A stretch of 64,000 nt of DNA from Paenibacillus faecis (GTDB taxonomy: Bacteria; Bacillota; Bacilli; Paenibacillales; Paenibacillaceae), in NCBI RefSeq assembly GCF_008084145.1, contig NZ_VSDO01000004.1, positions 324,202 through 388,201 on the forward strand, written 5' to 3'. Numbering within the stretch: position 1 is the first letter of the stretch; the number at the start of each line of letters is the position of its first letter. Positions 24,528-33,311 of this stretch are shown one piece after another. The notes under the pieces are model-generated. The model made no database searches. It was not told the DNA's origin and was given only the letters and a program-made list of their open reading frames with translations. Position numbers and translations under genes: made by a program.

Positions 24528-26009
24528 TCATCCTTTTACGAGATCCCACTTCCGCAGCCGATGCACCCGACACTCCCCCGTGGAAAATAAGGCCATCCCC
24601 AGGGAGGCGGGCCCCGGATAAATCCGCGCCGTCATGACGACCTCCCCGTCCCCGGCAAATACCTCCACGGATGATTTATCCACAAAAATCCGCAGCCGGA
24701 GCCGGTCGCCCATAAGGGAGACGGCGGCTTTGCGCCGGCCTCCCGGGCCGATCCCGGCCCGGTCCCGGTCCAAGACAAGCATGCCTTCGGAGCGATCGTA
24801 AGCAATGACGGTTTCTTCTTTCCCCGTTCCATCGCATCGCAGCTTCAGCCCGAATTGCGCCGCGGTTCCCGGCTCAAACTCCACCTGAAGCTCATAGCAA
24901 TCTCCGGAGATGTCCAAAGGAAGCTCGCCATCGAGAGGGGTTGCTCCCAATTCGTATGGAGCGTTGCGCCAGGTCTCCACCTCCGGCACCGGCTGGAACA
25001 GAAGCCGGTCACCGTCCGGGACGACCACGCGCGGGAGACTCATGGCACCGGCCCAATGGTGCCCCTGCTGGGTGGGGATGTCCTGTTCCCACATGTCCAT
25101 CCAGCCGATCACGATCCGTCGTCCTTTGTCGTCGACGGCGGATTGCGGGGCGTAGAAGTCAAAGCCATGGTCCACTTGGGCCCGGAAGTTCGCCTGGAAT
25201 GACCCGGTTTCCGGGTCAAACTCCCCAACCATGTACATGGTGGAGTGGAGGTTCCGGTACTGTTCTCCCTGTGCGGGCATCCGCTGGGGCGACAGCATCA
25301 GAATGTACTTGCCGTCCAGCGGGAACAGATCCGGGCACTCCCAATTGTCGCCCATGGTGCCGTCGCTCTTGGCCAAGATGCTGACAAAAGTCCATGCTTT
25401 CAAATCGGAAGAACGGTAGAGCAAGACGAGGCCGTTGCCCTGCGCGTCGTTCGACCCGAGCACCGCGTAATAGTGTTCGCCGATCTTCGTGACCTTGGGA
25501 TCCCGGAAGTCTTTGCGGCTTACCCCCGCGGGAATTTGACCGAGGCCGATCACCGGGTTCCCCGAATATTTTGTAAAGGCGATCCCGTCTTCGGAAACGG
25601 CCAACGCTTGCACTTGCTCATAATCCCGATCCGGATCGGCTCCGGTTACCCGGTGGCCCGTATACATAAGCACGAGCTTGCCGTCCACTTCCACTGCGCT
25701 GCCCGAGAAGCACCCATCCTTGTCGTAAGCTTCGCCGGGGGCAAGCGCTACGGGGAGATACTCCCAATGAAGAAGATCCCGGCTGACGGCGTGCCCCCAA
25801 TGCATGGGTCCCCAAAAAGGCTTGTACGGATAATGCTGATAGAACAGGTGATAGACACCGCCCGAATAAATAAATCCGTTCGGATCGTTCATCCAGCCGT
25901 ATTCCGCCATCAGATGGTAATTCAGTCTGTACTCCGGGTTTAAGGAAGGTTTCGACTCCCGAATAAATCGATCCGCTCGTTCTACGGTGTAAGTTGATTC
26001 AGTAAACAT
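24528..26009 (-). CDS. Glycoside hydrolase family 32 (sucrose/fructan hydrolase)
   Basis: A 493-residue enzyme without signal peptide, so intracellular. The five-blade propeller starts with YGWMNDPNG (nucleophile Asp42), then FSGSAV, FRDPKV (transition-state Asp) near residue 168 and WECPDLFPL (acid/base Glu) near 225. A C-terminal beta-sandwich ends with FVDKSSVEVFAGDGE. It cleaves beta-fructofuranosides such as sucrose, sucrose-6-phosphate or short fructans. Co-transcription with an ABC importer rather than a PTS suggests an unphosphorylated substrate. AGGAGG precedes the ATG. Confidence 0.9.
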   Translation of the reverse strand: MFTESTYTVERADRFIRESKPSLNPEYRLNYHLMAEYGWMNDPNGFIYSGGVYHLFYQHYPYKPFWGPMHWGHAVSRDLLHWEYLPVALAPGEAYDKDGCFSGSAVEVDGKLVLMYTGHRVTGADPDRDYEQVQALAVSEDGIAFTKYSGNPVIGLGQIPAGVSRKDFRDPKVTKIGEHYYAVLGSNDAQGNGLVLLYRSSDLKAWTFVSILAKSDGTMGDNWECPDLFPLDGKYILMLSPQRMPAQGEQYRNLHSTMYMVGEFDPETGSFQANFRAQVDHGFDFYAPQSAVDDKGRRIVIGWMDMWEQDIPTQQGHHWAGAMSLPRVVVPDGDRLLFQPVPEVETWRNAPYELGATPLDGELPLDISGDCYELQVEFEPGTAAQFGLKLRCDGTGKEETVIAYDRSEGMLVLDRDRAGIGPGGRRKAAVSLMGDRLRLRIFVDKSSVEVFAGDGEVVMTARIYPGPASLGMALFSTGECRVHRLRKWDLVKG

Positions 26010-26036
26010 ATTTGAATAAGCCTCCTGAAAAATTCC

Positions 26037-26861
26037 TTATTTGATGGAACCCTGCATGACTCCCTGAATAATGTATCGCTGGGCGAATATATAGACGAGC
26101 ATGATCGGCATGACCGTCAACACGAGACCGGCCATAAGCGGCCCGTAATCCACGGAATAGGTACCGTAAAAGTTAAACGTCGAGAGCGGCAAGGTTCTGT
26201 TCTCCGGCGACACCAGAATCAAGGAAGGAAGCAGGTAGTCATTCCAGATCCAGAGTACGTTCAGAATCGAGATCGTAGCCGTTGTGGGCGCCAGTACCGG
26301 AAATACGATCCTGAAAAAGGTTTGCCGGCGCGTGCATCCGTCGATGAGGGCGGCTTCCTCCAGCTCCGCCGGAATCCCTTTGACAAAGCCGTGGTAAATA
26401 AACACCGCCAGCGGACTCCCGAAACCCAAATACATATAAATCAGCGACCATTTGTTGTCCAGCAGGTTCAAGGATCCGTAGATTTTAACGAGCGGGATCA
26501 TAATGGCCTGGAAGGGGATAATCATCGCCGCAACCATAATCATGAACGTGTATTGGTTGAATTTCGTATTGTTTCGTACAAAATAGTGGGCGGTCATCGC
26601 GGCAAAAAGCGAGATCAAAGCGACGCCCAACAGGGTGATCACCAAAGAGTTGAAGAAAGAAGCCGTGTAGTTCATTTTTTCGAAGGCGTTCCGGTAGTTG
26701 TCCCAGTTAAATACTTCCGGGAAAGCCAGCGGATTCGATGTGATCGCCGTATTTGCTTTAAACGAGTTCAGCAGCAGAAAAAAGAAAGGGAACACGAACA
26801 GGCAGAGGACTACAATCAAGCCGGTGATTCTTAACCAGGTTGAAGATTTGGAGCTGCGCAT
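26037..26861 (-). CDS. Carbohydrate ABC transporter permease, MalG type
   Basis: A 274-residue permease with six membrane helices. The EAA loop includes EEAALIDGCTRRQTFFRIVF followed by PVLAP. Its start codon overlaps the stop of the preceding permease (TGATG), the usual translational coupling. With that gene and the binding protein it forms a CUT1 importer. No ATPase is encoded here, so it probably uses a shared MsmX-like ATPase. Confidence 0.9.
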   Translation of the reverse strand: MRSSKSSTWLRITGLIVVLCLFVFPFFFLLLNSFKANTAITSNPLAFPEVFNWDNYRNAFEKMNYTASFFNSLVITLLGVALISLFAAMTAHYFVRNNTKFNQYTFMIMVAAMIIPFQAIMIPLVKIYGSLNLLDNKWSLIYMYLGFGSPLAVFIYHGFVKGIPAELEEAALIDGCTRRQTFFRIVFPVLAPTTATISILNVLWIWNDYLLPSLILVSPENRTLPLSTFNFYGTYSVDYGPLMAGLVLTVMPIMLVYIFAQRYIIQGVMQGSIK

Positions 26862-27745
26862 CAGGCTTCCACCTCCATCTTTTTGCCGAAGTAGACTTGA
26901 AGCAATGTAATGGCCGCCACCAGAAGAAACAGCACGAGAGCCTCAGCCTGACCGAGCCCGTAATCCCGGGACAGGAAAGCCTTTTCGTAAACATGCATGG
27001 AAACCATTTCCGTGCTTTTGAAAGGCCCGCCTTTGGTTAATGAAAGGTTCACATCGTAGACCATAAAGCCGCGTTGCAGCGTCAAAAAAATACACACGAT
27101 AAACGAAGGGACCATCAGCGGCAAAATCATGCGGCGCAGTTTGGTCCAGCGGTTGGCTCCGTCAATGCTGGCCGCTTCCAGCACATCATGAGGTACGCTC
27201 ATAAGTCCGGCGATATAGATCACCATCATATACCCCGCGTACTGCCATACTGTAACGACAACCAGAGCCCAGAACGCTTTCTCCGGGTCCGCCAGCCAGG
27301 AGTAGCTGAACAGAGGGATGTTCGCTTTTTCGCCAAGGAACACAAAAACATTCGAGAAGATAAACTGCCAGATTAACCCGAGCACGATGCCGCCTACGAG
27401 GTTGGGCAGAAAGAAGCCGGCCCGGAACAGGTTTTGGCCCTTTAAGCCGCGGGACAGCCCGAGCGCCAGCAAAAAGGCCACGGCATTGACCAGCACGACG
27501 GTGAAAAATACATATTTAAGCGTTAAACCGAAGGATTGCCAGAATACTTTATCCTGAAAAACCTTGGTATAGTTATCAAACCAAACCAGCGTATGCGAGG
27601 TCGCGATGCCATCCCAGTTCGTCATGGTCAAATAGATGCCGTAAAGGAACGGGACGATCATCACCGTGATAAAAGCAAACAAGGTAGGACCGGTAAACAA
27701 CAGCCGGTTCTGCAGCCGGGGCCACCATTCCTTCTCCTTAATCAT
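26861..27745 (-). CDS. Carbohydrate ABC transporter permease, MalF type
   Basis: A 294-residue permease with six membrane helices. The EAA loop reads EAASIDGANRWTKLRRMILP. AGAGGA precedes the ATG. It overlaps the next permease by the TGATG junction. It is separated from the binding-protein gene upstream by a 356-base repeat-rich gap but lies on the same strand with no clear terminator. Confidence 0.9.
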   Translation of the reverse strand: MIKEKEWWPRLQNRLLFTGPTLFAFITVMIVPFLYGIYLTMTNWDGIATSHTLVWFDNYTKVFQDKVFWQSFGLTLKYVFFTVVLVNAVAFLLALGLSRGLKGQNLFRAGFFLPNLVGGIVLGLIWQFIFSNVFVFLGEKANIPLFSYSWLADPEKAFWALVVVTVWQYAGYMMVIYIAGLMSVPHDVLEAASIDGANRWTKLRRMILPLMVPSFIVCIFLTLQRGFMVYDVNLSLTKGGPFKSTEMVSMHVYEKAFLSRDYGLGQAEALVLFLLVAAITLLQVYFGKKMEVEA

Positions 27746-27920
27746 ACTGATTCCTCTTTTCCGTTAAGTCGTGTAGATGGAAGAACAGAGAGGGACAAGA
27801 CCAGGCTTGCCCTTTCTCTGTTAGCTGATGAATTGCGTGCGGATGAGCCGATTTTTGTAGCTTTGCTTGCTTTCGTTGTTTAACTTGCGTTGCTGCTTAA
27901 CTTGTTGTTCTTGCTGTGCT

Positions 27921-27988
27921 TGCTGTATTGCTGTACTTGCTGTATTGCTGTACTTGCTGTATTGCTGTACTTGCTGTATTGCTGTGTT
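27921..27988. repeat. 17-bp tandem repeats inside the operon gap
   Basis: TGCTGTATTGCTGTACT repeats four times (the last copy ends GTGTT). Degenerate TTGCTGTA, ACTTGC and ATTTACTTCG units surround it through 27880-28105. The gap 27746-28101 holds no gene. It separates the binding-protein gene from its permeases, so the repeats are probably transcribed; the sense strand is purine-rich (AGCAATACAGC). Confidence 0.85.
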
Positions 27989-28101
27989 TGCTTTACTTGC
28001 TGTATTTGCTGTATTTTGCTGTATTTTCTTAACTTGCTGTACTTTCTCTACTTGCTTGACCTTGTTTTGATTTGCTTCGATTTACTTCGATTTACTTCGA
28101 T

Positions 28102-29439
28102 TTATTTTACGGTTTTCCAATATTCCTCAATTTCCTGAATCAAGGTGCCGCGGTCTCCGGCGCCGCTCAAATATTTCTGCATGGAAGCGCCGAGTTTGGC
28201 CCAGTGGTCGGCGGGCAGAACGCTCATCGATTCCTGGAATTGACCCTTCGCCATGTACTCCTGAATGGAGCGGCCGAGCGGATCGGCGGCCGGCAGGGTG
28301 ATGCTCTTGAAGGCCGGAATAATATTAGCTTGATTCACGAGGAAGTCCTGTCCTTTTTCCTCATACACCAACCAGTTCAAAAAGGCTTTAGCCGCTTCCT
28401 GCTGTTCGGGCGTGCTCTTCTCCTTGTCTACAACAATTCGCTTGGACGTGGCCAGGGAGATTTCCCGGTTTCCGAAATCGTCGGGAGTATCGCTGATCGG
28501 TACGGGAATAAACCCGTATTCGCCGTTCGCCGTATCGAAGGATTTAATCTGCGGCCATGCCCAGTTGCCCTGGAACCAGATGCCGACTTCGCCCTTGCCG
28601 AGAAGCTCGGCACCGCGTTCATAGACGCCGGAGAGCGGGGATTTCTTATCGATGTTGTACTCTTTCATCAGATCGAATGTATCGAGCAGCCCATTGAGAG
28701 CTTTGTTGTCGGCGAGGGCCGTTTGCCCAGCTTTCAACGAATCGATAAATTTGTTGACTTCCGCCATATCCTTGTTCTGGGTAGCATAGGCCAGCGGCAG
28801 GAAGTGAGCCCCGAGCGACCAGTCCATCGGCGAAACAATCAGCGCTTTCTTTCCGGAAGCTTCGATTTGTTTGAACAGGTTTTCCAAGTCGCTTCTGGTC
28901 TTTATCGTACTTGGATCAAATTGGCCGCCGACCGCTTGATCGAGCACCGGCTTATTGTAAATGAAACCGTAGCCTTCGATGGCCAGAGGAAAGGCGAGGT
29001 TTTTGCCATCGAATGTCGTCAGGCTCGTCGCGTTTTCCACGATGTCGGCGTTCCATTTCTCACCGCTCAAGTCGAGGATCCGGTCCTTGAATTTCTCGAC
29101 ATCCCCCGTATCCAGCATGATCATGGTCGGCGGGTTTCCCGACGCGTACATGGTCGAGGCGCGTTCGAAAGGCGAGGTTCCCGCCGGAGCCGCCATAATC
29201 TCGAGAGTAACGCCGGGATGGTCGGCTTCAAACGTCTTGGCCGCCGCCTCAAGTTGGGTTTGAATTTCTCCCTTTGAGTTCAGCAAGGAGATTTTTACCT
29301 TGCCGCCCGAGCCCCCGGCCGAGGAACCGGCGCCTTCGGCGTTTTTGGAGCCGGCCTGATTGCCGCCTCCGCAAGCCGAGACGAGGAGCGTCAAAATTGC
29401 GATCATGACCGTCATGTTCATCCAGGATACTCGTTTCAT
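28102..29439 (-). CDS. Carbohydrate ABC transporter substrate-binding lipoprotein
   Basis: A 445-residue lipoprotein. The signal peptide ends in LVSAC (lipobox) near residue 23, then a Gly/Ser-rich spacer. The mature part is an SBP family 1 fold (VKISLLNSKGEIQTQLEAAA, YNKPVLDQAVGG, GEVGIWFQGNWAWPQI). It would bind the sugar handled by the GH32 enzyme of the same operon. It is the first gene after the promoter with the two LacI-type operators at 29488-29527. Confidence 0.88.
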   Translation of the reverse strand: MKRVSWMNMTVMIAILTLLVSACGGGNQAGSKNAEGAGSSAGGSGGKVKISLLNSKGEIQTQLEAAAKTFEADHPGVTLEIMAAPAGTSPFERASTMYASGNPPTMIMLDTGDVEKFKDRILDLSGEKWNADIVENATSLTTFDGKNLAFPLAIEGYGFIYNKPVLDQAVGGQFDPSTIKTRSDLENLFKQIEASGKKALIVSPMDWSLGAHFLPLAYATQNKDMAEVNKFIDSLKAGQTALADNKALNGLLDTFDLMKEYNIDKKSPLSGVYERGAELLGKGEVGIWFQGNWAWPQIKSFDTANGEYGFIPVPISDTPDDFGNREISLATSKRIVVDKEKSTPEQQEAAKAFLNWLVYEEKGQDFLVNQANIIPAFKSITLPAADPLGRSIQEYMAKGQFQESMSVLPADHWAKLGASMQKYLSGAGDRGTLIQEIEEYWKTVK

Positions 29440-29459
29440 CTTTGTTTCCCCCTGTTAAA

Positions 29460-29474
29460 TGTAATCGCTTGCAT
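29460..29474 (-). promoter_or_regulatory. Consensus cre (CcpA) site of the sucrose operon
   Basis: On the minus strand ATGCAAGCGATTACA matches WTGNAANCGNWNNCW at every position. It lies between the -10 and the start codon, a repressing position. Confidence 0.75.
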
Positions 29475-29487
29475 CATTTACGAGATC

Positions 29488-29527
29488 ATTGTATGTCAAA
29501 CGTTTAACATATGTCAATCGTTTGACA
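29488..29527 (-). promoter_or_regulatory. Sucrose operon promoter with two LacI-type operators
   Basis: On the minus strand TTGACA (29512-29517) and TACAAT (29488-29493) are 18 bases apart. Two near-palindromes overlap it: TGTCAAACGTTTAACA (29494-29509) in the spacer and TGTCAATCGTTTGACA (29512-29527) over the -35. Their centres are 18 bp apart, on nearly the same helix face. The LacI repressor encoded at 30732-31709 is the obvious ligand. Confidence 0.8.
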
Positions 29528-29650
29528 TAAAAAATCGCGAAAAAAATTAGGGGCTGCCTCAAGACGGGTTTGCTCCCGTAACAAATCGAACTCAACTTAC
29601 CGAGCGGATTAAGCGGTCGTTTATGGCCCTGGCCGCGGCCACCATAGGCG

Positions 29651-29868
29651 CTATGTCGCGAAAGCTACGCTTGCGGAAATCTAACGGAAATAATAGCTGC
29701 TATTTTGCGAATTTTCCCTTTCGCGAAATTCTAACGGAAATAGTAGCGCCTATTGTGGTAATATCGCGTCCAAATGACCTCATTTTGCCAAAATAGCCGC
29801 TACTGCGTCCGTTAGAATTTTAAAACATGCCTAAAGGACGAAATAGCGGCTATGGCTTCCGTTAGATT
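29651..29868. repeat. Four-unit intergenic element, family B, copy 1
   Basis: Units at 29680-29706 and 29728-29754 read CTAACGGAAAT..TAGCnnCTATT. Units at 29790-29819 and 29839-29866 are inverted (AATAGCnGCTA..TCCGTTAG). Centres 29693, 29741, 29804.5 and 29852.5 are symmetric about 29773. It is almost identical to copy 2, 479 bases downstream. The left flank 29540-29650 holds no gene. Confidence 0.85.
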
Positions 29869-30129
29869 CCCGGGTGATCTTCGGGTTTTTGTTGGAGTAC
29901 CTGAGTGAGCTTCAGGCTCCTGTAGAATACCTGGCTGATCTTCGGGCTTCCGTTGAAGTGCCCGTGCAGAGCTTCGGGCTTCCGTTGAAGTGCCCGGCGA
30001 ACTTCGAACTTCCGTTGAAGTGTCCGGCAGAGCTTAGCATTTTCGTCGAAATGCCCATCAGGCTTCGGCCTTATGCGCTCGGCGTTAAGTGCGGTGCTCC
30101 CCGGGGAACAATAACGGCCATTATAGCCG
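29869..30129. repeat. Degenerate array of about 30-bp units, block 1
   Basis: Units such as CTTCGGGCTTCCGTTGAAGT then GCCCG recur with drift and end in a GCGCTCGGCGTTAAGTGCGG tail. The core CTTCCGTT(A/G)AA matches the outer end of the family B element, so the array looks like an expansion of it. No coding sequence is credible. Confidence 0.75.
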
Positions 30130-30347
30130 CTATGTCGCGAAAGCTACGCTTACGGAAATCTAACGGAAATAATAGCTGCTATTTCGCGAATTTTCCCTTT
30201 TGCGAAATTCTAACGGAAATAGTAGCGCCTATTGTGGTAATATCGCGTCCAAATGACCTCATTTTGCCAAAATAGCCGCTACTGCGTCCGTTAGAATTTC
30301 AAAACATGCCTAAAGGACGAAATAGCGGCTATGGCTTCCGTTAGAAT
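30130..30347. repeat. Four-unit intergenic element, family B, copy 2
   Basis: Units at 30159-30185, 30207-30233, 30269-30298 and 30318-30347 repeat copy 1 with only a handful of differences, in the same orientation. Confidence 0.85.
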
Positions 30348-30690
30348 GCCCGGGAGAACTTCGAGTTCTCGTTGGAGTGCCCGAGCAGAACTTCGGGCTT
30401 CCGTTGAAATGCCCCGAGCAGATTCTCGGGCTTCCGTTGAGATCCCCGAGCAGATCTCCGGGCTACCGTTAGAATGCCCGTCAGAACTTGGGGCTTCCGT
30501 TAGAATGCCCGGCATAGCCTCGAGCTACCGTTAGAATGCCCGTCAGAACTTCGGGCTACCGTTGGAATGCCCGGCATAGCCTCGGGCTCCTATAGAAACC
30601 CGAGCAGATCTCCGGGCTTCGCGTTAAAAAGCCCCGCAAGCCTCGGGCTTGTGCGCTCCGCGTAAGTGCGGTGCCCCCTGGGCACGATAC
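30348..30690. repeat. Degenerate array of about 30-bp units, block 2
   Basis: Continues the pattern of block 1 with GGCTTCCGTTAGAATGCCC and GGGCTACCGTTAGAATGCCC units. It ends in a GTGCGCTCCGCGTAAGTGCGG tail that matches the end of block 1. Element plus array therefore form a duplicated module. It lies just 3' of the minus-strand LacI gene. Confidence 0.75.
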
Positions 30691-30731
30691 ACTCGGAAAA
30701 TAGTATAGTTACTGCAATTAGTTAGAGCATT

Positions 30732-31709
30732 TTACGCGGAATCCCGCACAATAAGTTCTACTGGCAAGATATTGGCAAAATCGACGTTTTCCCCTTCCAC
30801 CTGTCTGCACAGCAAATCTACGGCCAGTTTACCCATTTCGTCAACGGGCTGGCGTATGGAAGTCAATTCGGGCGTTACCCAGCGGGCTGCGCTCACGTCG
30901 TCATAGCCGATGATTTTGACTTCTTCGGGGACCTTTTTTCCGACTCGCTTGCACTCCTTGATGGCGAAGGCGGCGATAATGTCGCTTGTGGCGAATATGC
31001 CGTCGATATCCGCGTGCTCCTTCAACAGCTGGCTCAGCAGCTCTTCGTACTTGGCCTGATCGAACACGTTCATGTCCGTTTGAATGATCAGATGCTCGGT
31101 ACCGTGCTGGCGGACCACGTCAAGAAAAGCGCTCGTTCTCCGGTTGGCCAGCAAATCCAGCTGCAAGTTCCCGCAAATATGCGCGATTTTGCGGCAGCCG
31201 AGCGCGATGAGGCGTTCGGTGGCCAGGCGGCCGCCTTCGTAGTTGTCCGAGCTGATAAACGGAATCTCCTCCCCGATCTTCCGGTCAAAGGTCAGAATCG
31301 GCGAGCGCAGACTTTGGTATTCCTCCACTTCCAAAGTATGGCTCCCCATAAAAATCCCGTCCACCCGGTTGCGCTTCAACATTTCGATATAATCCCTTTC
31401 CTTGATGGGATCGCGTTGGGAGTTGCATAACAGCACTTTGTACCCTTTCTGATAGGCGTAATACTCCACCCGGTCCGTCAGTTCGCTGAAGAAGGGGTGA
31501 GAAACGCTGGGGACGATCACACCCAGAATATTAGACTGCTTACGAAGCAGGGACCGGGCGATCTCGTTCGGCTGATACCCGAGCGCATCCATGGAATCAT
31601 ATACTTTTTTTCGCGTCGTTTCGCTGATGTATCCCCGGTTGTTCAGCACCCGGGATACCGTAGTGACGGAGACGCCGGCCTTGGCGGCCACATCGTGAAT
31701 CGTTGCCAT
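30732..31709 (-). CDS. LacI-family repressor of the sucrose operon
   Basis: A 325-residue repressor. The N-terminal helix-turn-helix reads IHDVAAKAGVSVTTVSRVLN with a hinge helix NEIARSLL. The C-terminal sugar-binding domain has NILGVIVPSVSHPFFSEL and GIFATSDIIAAFA. Similar to ScrR/CcpA-like regulators. It lies upstream of the binding-protein operon on the same strand, separated by the B elements, and its operators are probably the two TGTCAAnCGTTTnACA sites. AGAGGA precedes the ATG. Confidence 0.88.
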   Translation of the reverse strand: MATIHDVAAKAGVSVTTVSRVLNNRGYISETTRKKVYDSMDALGYQPNEIARSLLRKQSNILGVIVPSVSHPFFSELTDRVEYYAYQKGYKVLLCNSQRDPIKERDYIEMLKRNRVDGIFMGSHTLEVEEYQSLRSPILTFDRKIGEEIPFISSDNYEGGRLATERLIALGCRKIAHICGNLQLDLLANRRTSAFLDVVRQHGTEHLIIQTDMNVFDQAKYEELLSQLLKEHADIDGIFATSDIIAAFAIKECKRVGKKVPEEVKIIGYDDVSAARWVTPELTSIRQPVDEMGKLAVDLLCRQVEGENVDFANILPVELIVRDSA

Positions 31710-31797
31710 TGGATATCCTCTTTCGTTTCTCTAATCTATCAACATCAACAATATACCTTAGGGGCGGGCCGAGGGACAAGAAGACCGGCCGGCCGCT

Positions 31798-33000
31798 TCA
31801 TCCTTCGCGTTCGCTTCCCTTTACCGGCGCAGTGGAACTGCGGATGACCAATCTGGGCTCGTATACGACGGACTGGGGCGGCTGTTCTCTGCCCTCGACC
31901 GCGGCGACGATCCATTTGGCCGCATCCGTGCCCATTTCCATTTTGGGATGGGTCACGGAGGTCAGCTTTACCTCGGATGCTTCCGCCAGAGGGGAATCGT
32001 CGAATCCGACGATCGAAACCTCATCCGGTACCCGAAGGCCTTGTCTCCTCAACAGGTCCAGCACGGCCAAGGCCAATTGATCATTGTAGCAGACGATAGC
32101 GGTGGGAAGGGGCGAAGTTCCGTTAAAGAAGGGCTCCAGGCGCCGAATCACCGCACTGCTTTGTTCCTCGGTCGTATACGTCAGAACCATTTCCGGAAAA
32201 AAGGTGACCTGGTTCTCGCGAAAGGCGCGAATGAATCCCTTCATCCGGTTGACCCCCTGCAGGTCATCCGTTTTGAACAGCCCGACGATACGTTCATGGC
32301 CGAGCCGGATCAAATGGTCCGTGGCCATAAAGCCGCCGAGATCATCATTCACGATTAGATGGGGGGGCATCAACTGCGAGTAAAATTGGTTGATCATCAG
32401 GTAGGGGATCTGTTTCTGCTCGAGCGTCAAATAGTAATTGATATTCGGATTGTAATTACTGCTTCGCGTCGGCTCTACGATCAGCCCGTCGATCCCGCGG
32501 TCCAGCATCGCCTGCAGGCATTGTTTCTCCTTCTCCACATCGTTGTCCGTACAAGCCAAGGTGAGGGAATAGCCTTCGGCGGTCAAATAAGATTCGATGC
32601 CTTTGATAATCGAGGGAAAAATATAATCGGAGATGTAGGTCGTTATGACGCCGATGTTCTTCCGATTGACGTTAGCGGGAGAGAAGCCGGAAGGCCCCGC
32701 ACCTACACCTGCACTCAAACCTGCACTCAAACCTGTGCCCAAACTCGCACCCGCATGCGATTCGTTGACCGATAAATTCGGGCTTGCGGAACAGAACGTC
32801 CCCGCCCCTTGCTCCCTGTAAAGCAAGCCTTCATGCACCAGAGCCCCGATCGCCTGCCTGACGGTGTGACGGCTGACCCCGAACATGCCGGAGAGCTCCT
32901 TCTCCGAATATATCTTATCTCCGGGCTTCACCTTGCCGTCCCGAATCCATTCCGTAATTTGTTCCTTGACCATACTGTATTTTGTTTTCTGCACCGACAC
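31798..33000 (-). CDS. araR: AraR-type arabinose repressor (GntR head, LacI-type sensor)
   Basis: A 400-residue regulator. Residues 8-70 are a GntR winged helix (YSMVKEQITEWIRDGKVKPG, GVSRHTVRQAIGALVHEGLL). The C-terminal 290 residues are a LacI/GalR periplasmic-binding fold (NIGVITTYISDYIFPSIIKG, AIVCYNDQLALAVLDLL), the AraR fusion. Residues 80-108 form an unusual Gly/Ala/Ser-rich linker (GTGLSAGLSAGVGAG) encoded by short tandem repeats. GTG start at 33000. It is divergent from the arabinose operon, and three AraR-like operators lie between. In B. subtilis arabinose releases AraR from DNA. Confidence 0.88.
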   Translation of the reverse strand: MSVQKTKYSMVKEQITEWIRDGKVKPGDKIYSEKELSGMFGVSRHTVRQAIGALVHEGLLYREQGAGTFCSASPNLSVNESHAGASLGTGLSAGLSAGVGAGPSGFSPANVNRKNIGVITTYISDYIFPSIIKGIESYLTAEGYSLTLACTDNDVEKEKQCLQAMLDRGIDGLIVEPTRSSNYNPNINYYLTLEQKQIPYLMINQFYSQLMPPHLIVNDDLGGFMATDHLIRLGHERIVGLFKTDDLQGVNRMKGFIRAFRENQVTFFPEMVLTYTTEEQSSAVIRRLEPFFNGTSPLPTAIVCYNDQLALAVLDLLRRQGLRVPDEVSIVGFDDSPLAEASEVKLTSVTHPKMEMGTDAAKWIVAAVEGREQPPQSVVYEPRLVIRSSTAPVKGSEREG

Positions 33001-33129
33001 GGTATCACCACTTCGATCTATATGATTAGCCTATAACACTAAGCTGCCCAATCTGTAAACAAAACTATCGTATCAAATCGGACGCGAATTTACTATGAAT
33101 AAATAAGAAGCAGAAAAATACACATAAAA

Positions 33130-33145
33130 ATATGTACGTACAAAA
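33130..33145. promoter_or_regulatory. araR: AraR-like operator 1
   Basis: ATATGTACGTACAAAA resembles the known AraR consensus (ATTTGTnCGTACAAAT). It lies upstream of the arabinose promoter, towards araR. Confidence 0.75.
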
Positions 33146-33158
33146 ATGATGAATACGA

Positions 33159-33187
33159 TTGACATGTACGAACATGTAAATTAATAT
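33159..33187 (+). promoter_or_regulatory. Arabinose operon promoter with AraR-like operator 2 in the spacer
   Basis: TTGACA (33159-33164), 17 bases, then TAATAT (33182-33187). ACATGTACGAACATGT (33162-33177) overlaps the -35 and spacer. A bound AraR would block RNA polymerase directly. The 230-base leader that follows carries a cre and a third operator, but no gene. Confidence 0.8.
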
Positions 33188-33196
33188 TTGTTACAT

Positions 33197-33211
33197 AGAA
33201 TGCGCTTACAA
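33197..33211 (-). promoter_or_regulatory. Consensus cre (CcpA) site of the arabinose operon
   Basis: Read on the minus strand, TTGTAAGCGCATTCT matches WTGNAANCGNWNNCW at all positions. It lies just after the predicted transcription start. Confidence 0.75.
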
Positions 33212-33311
33212 CAAATACATCGCTAATAAGTTTTCTTTTAGTTAAGGATAAAACAGCTTTTAGCTTGCTAGAACTGGTTATCCAGCGAGAGGGGGTTCCA
33301 TAATTGTCTAA

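Noticed and set aside
29551..29565. GGGGCTGCCTCAAGA resembling an insertion-sequence terminal repeat
   Set aside because: No matching inverted end, target duplication or transposase remnant could be found nearby.
27880..30690. Possible CRISPR arrays in tandem-repeat tracts
   Set aside because: Units are contiguous or drift continuously; there are no unique equal-length spacers and no cas genes.
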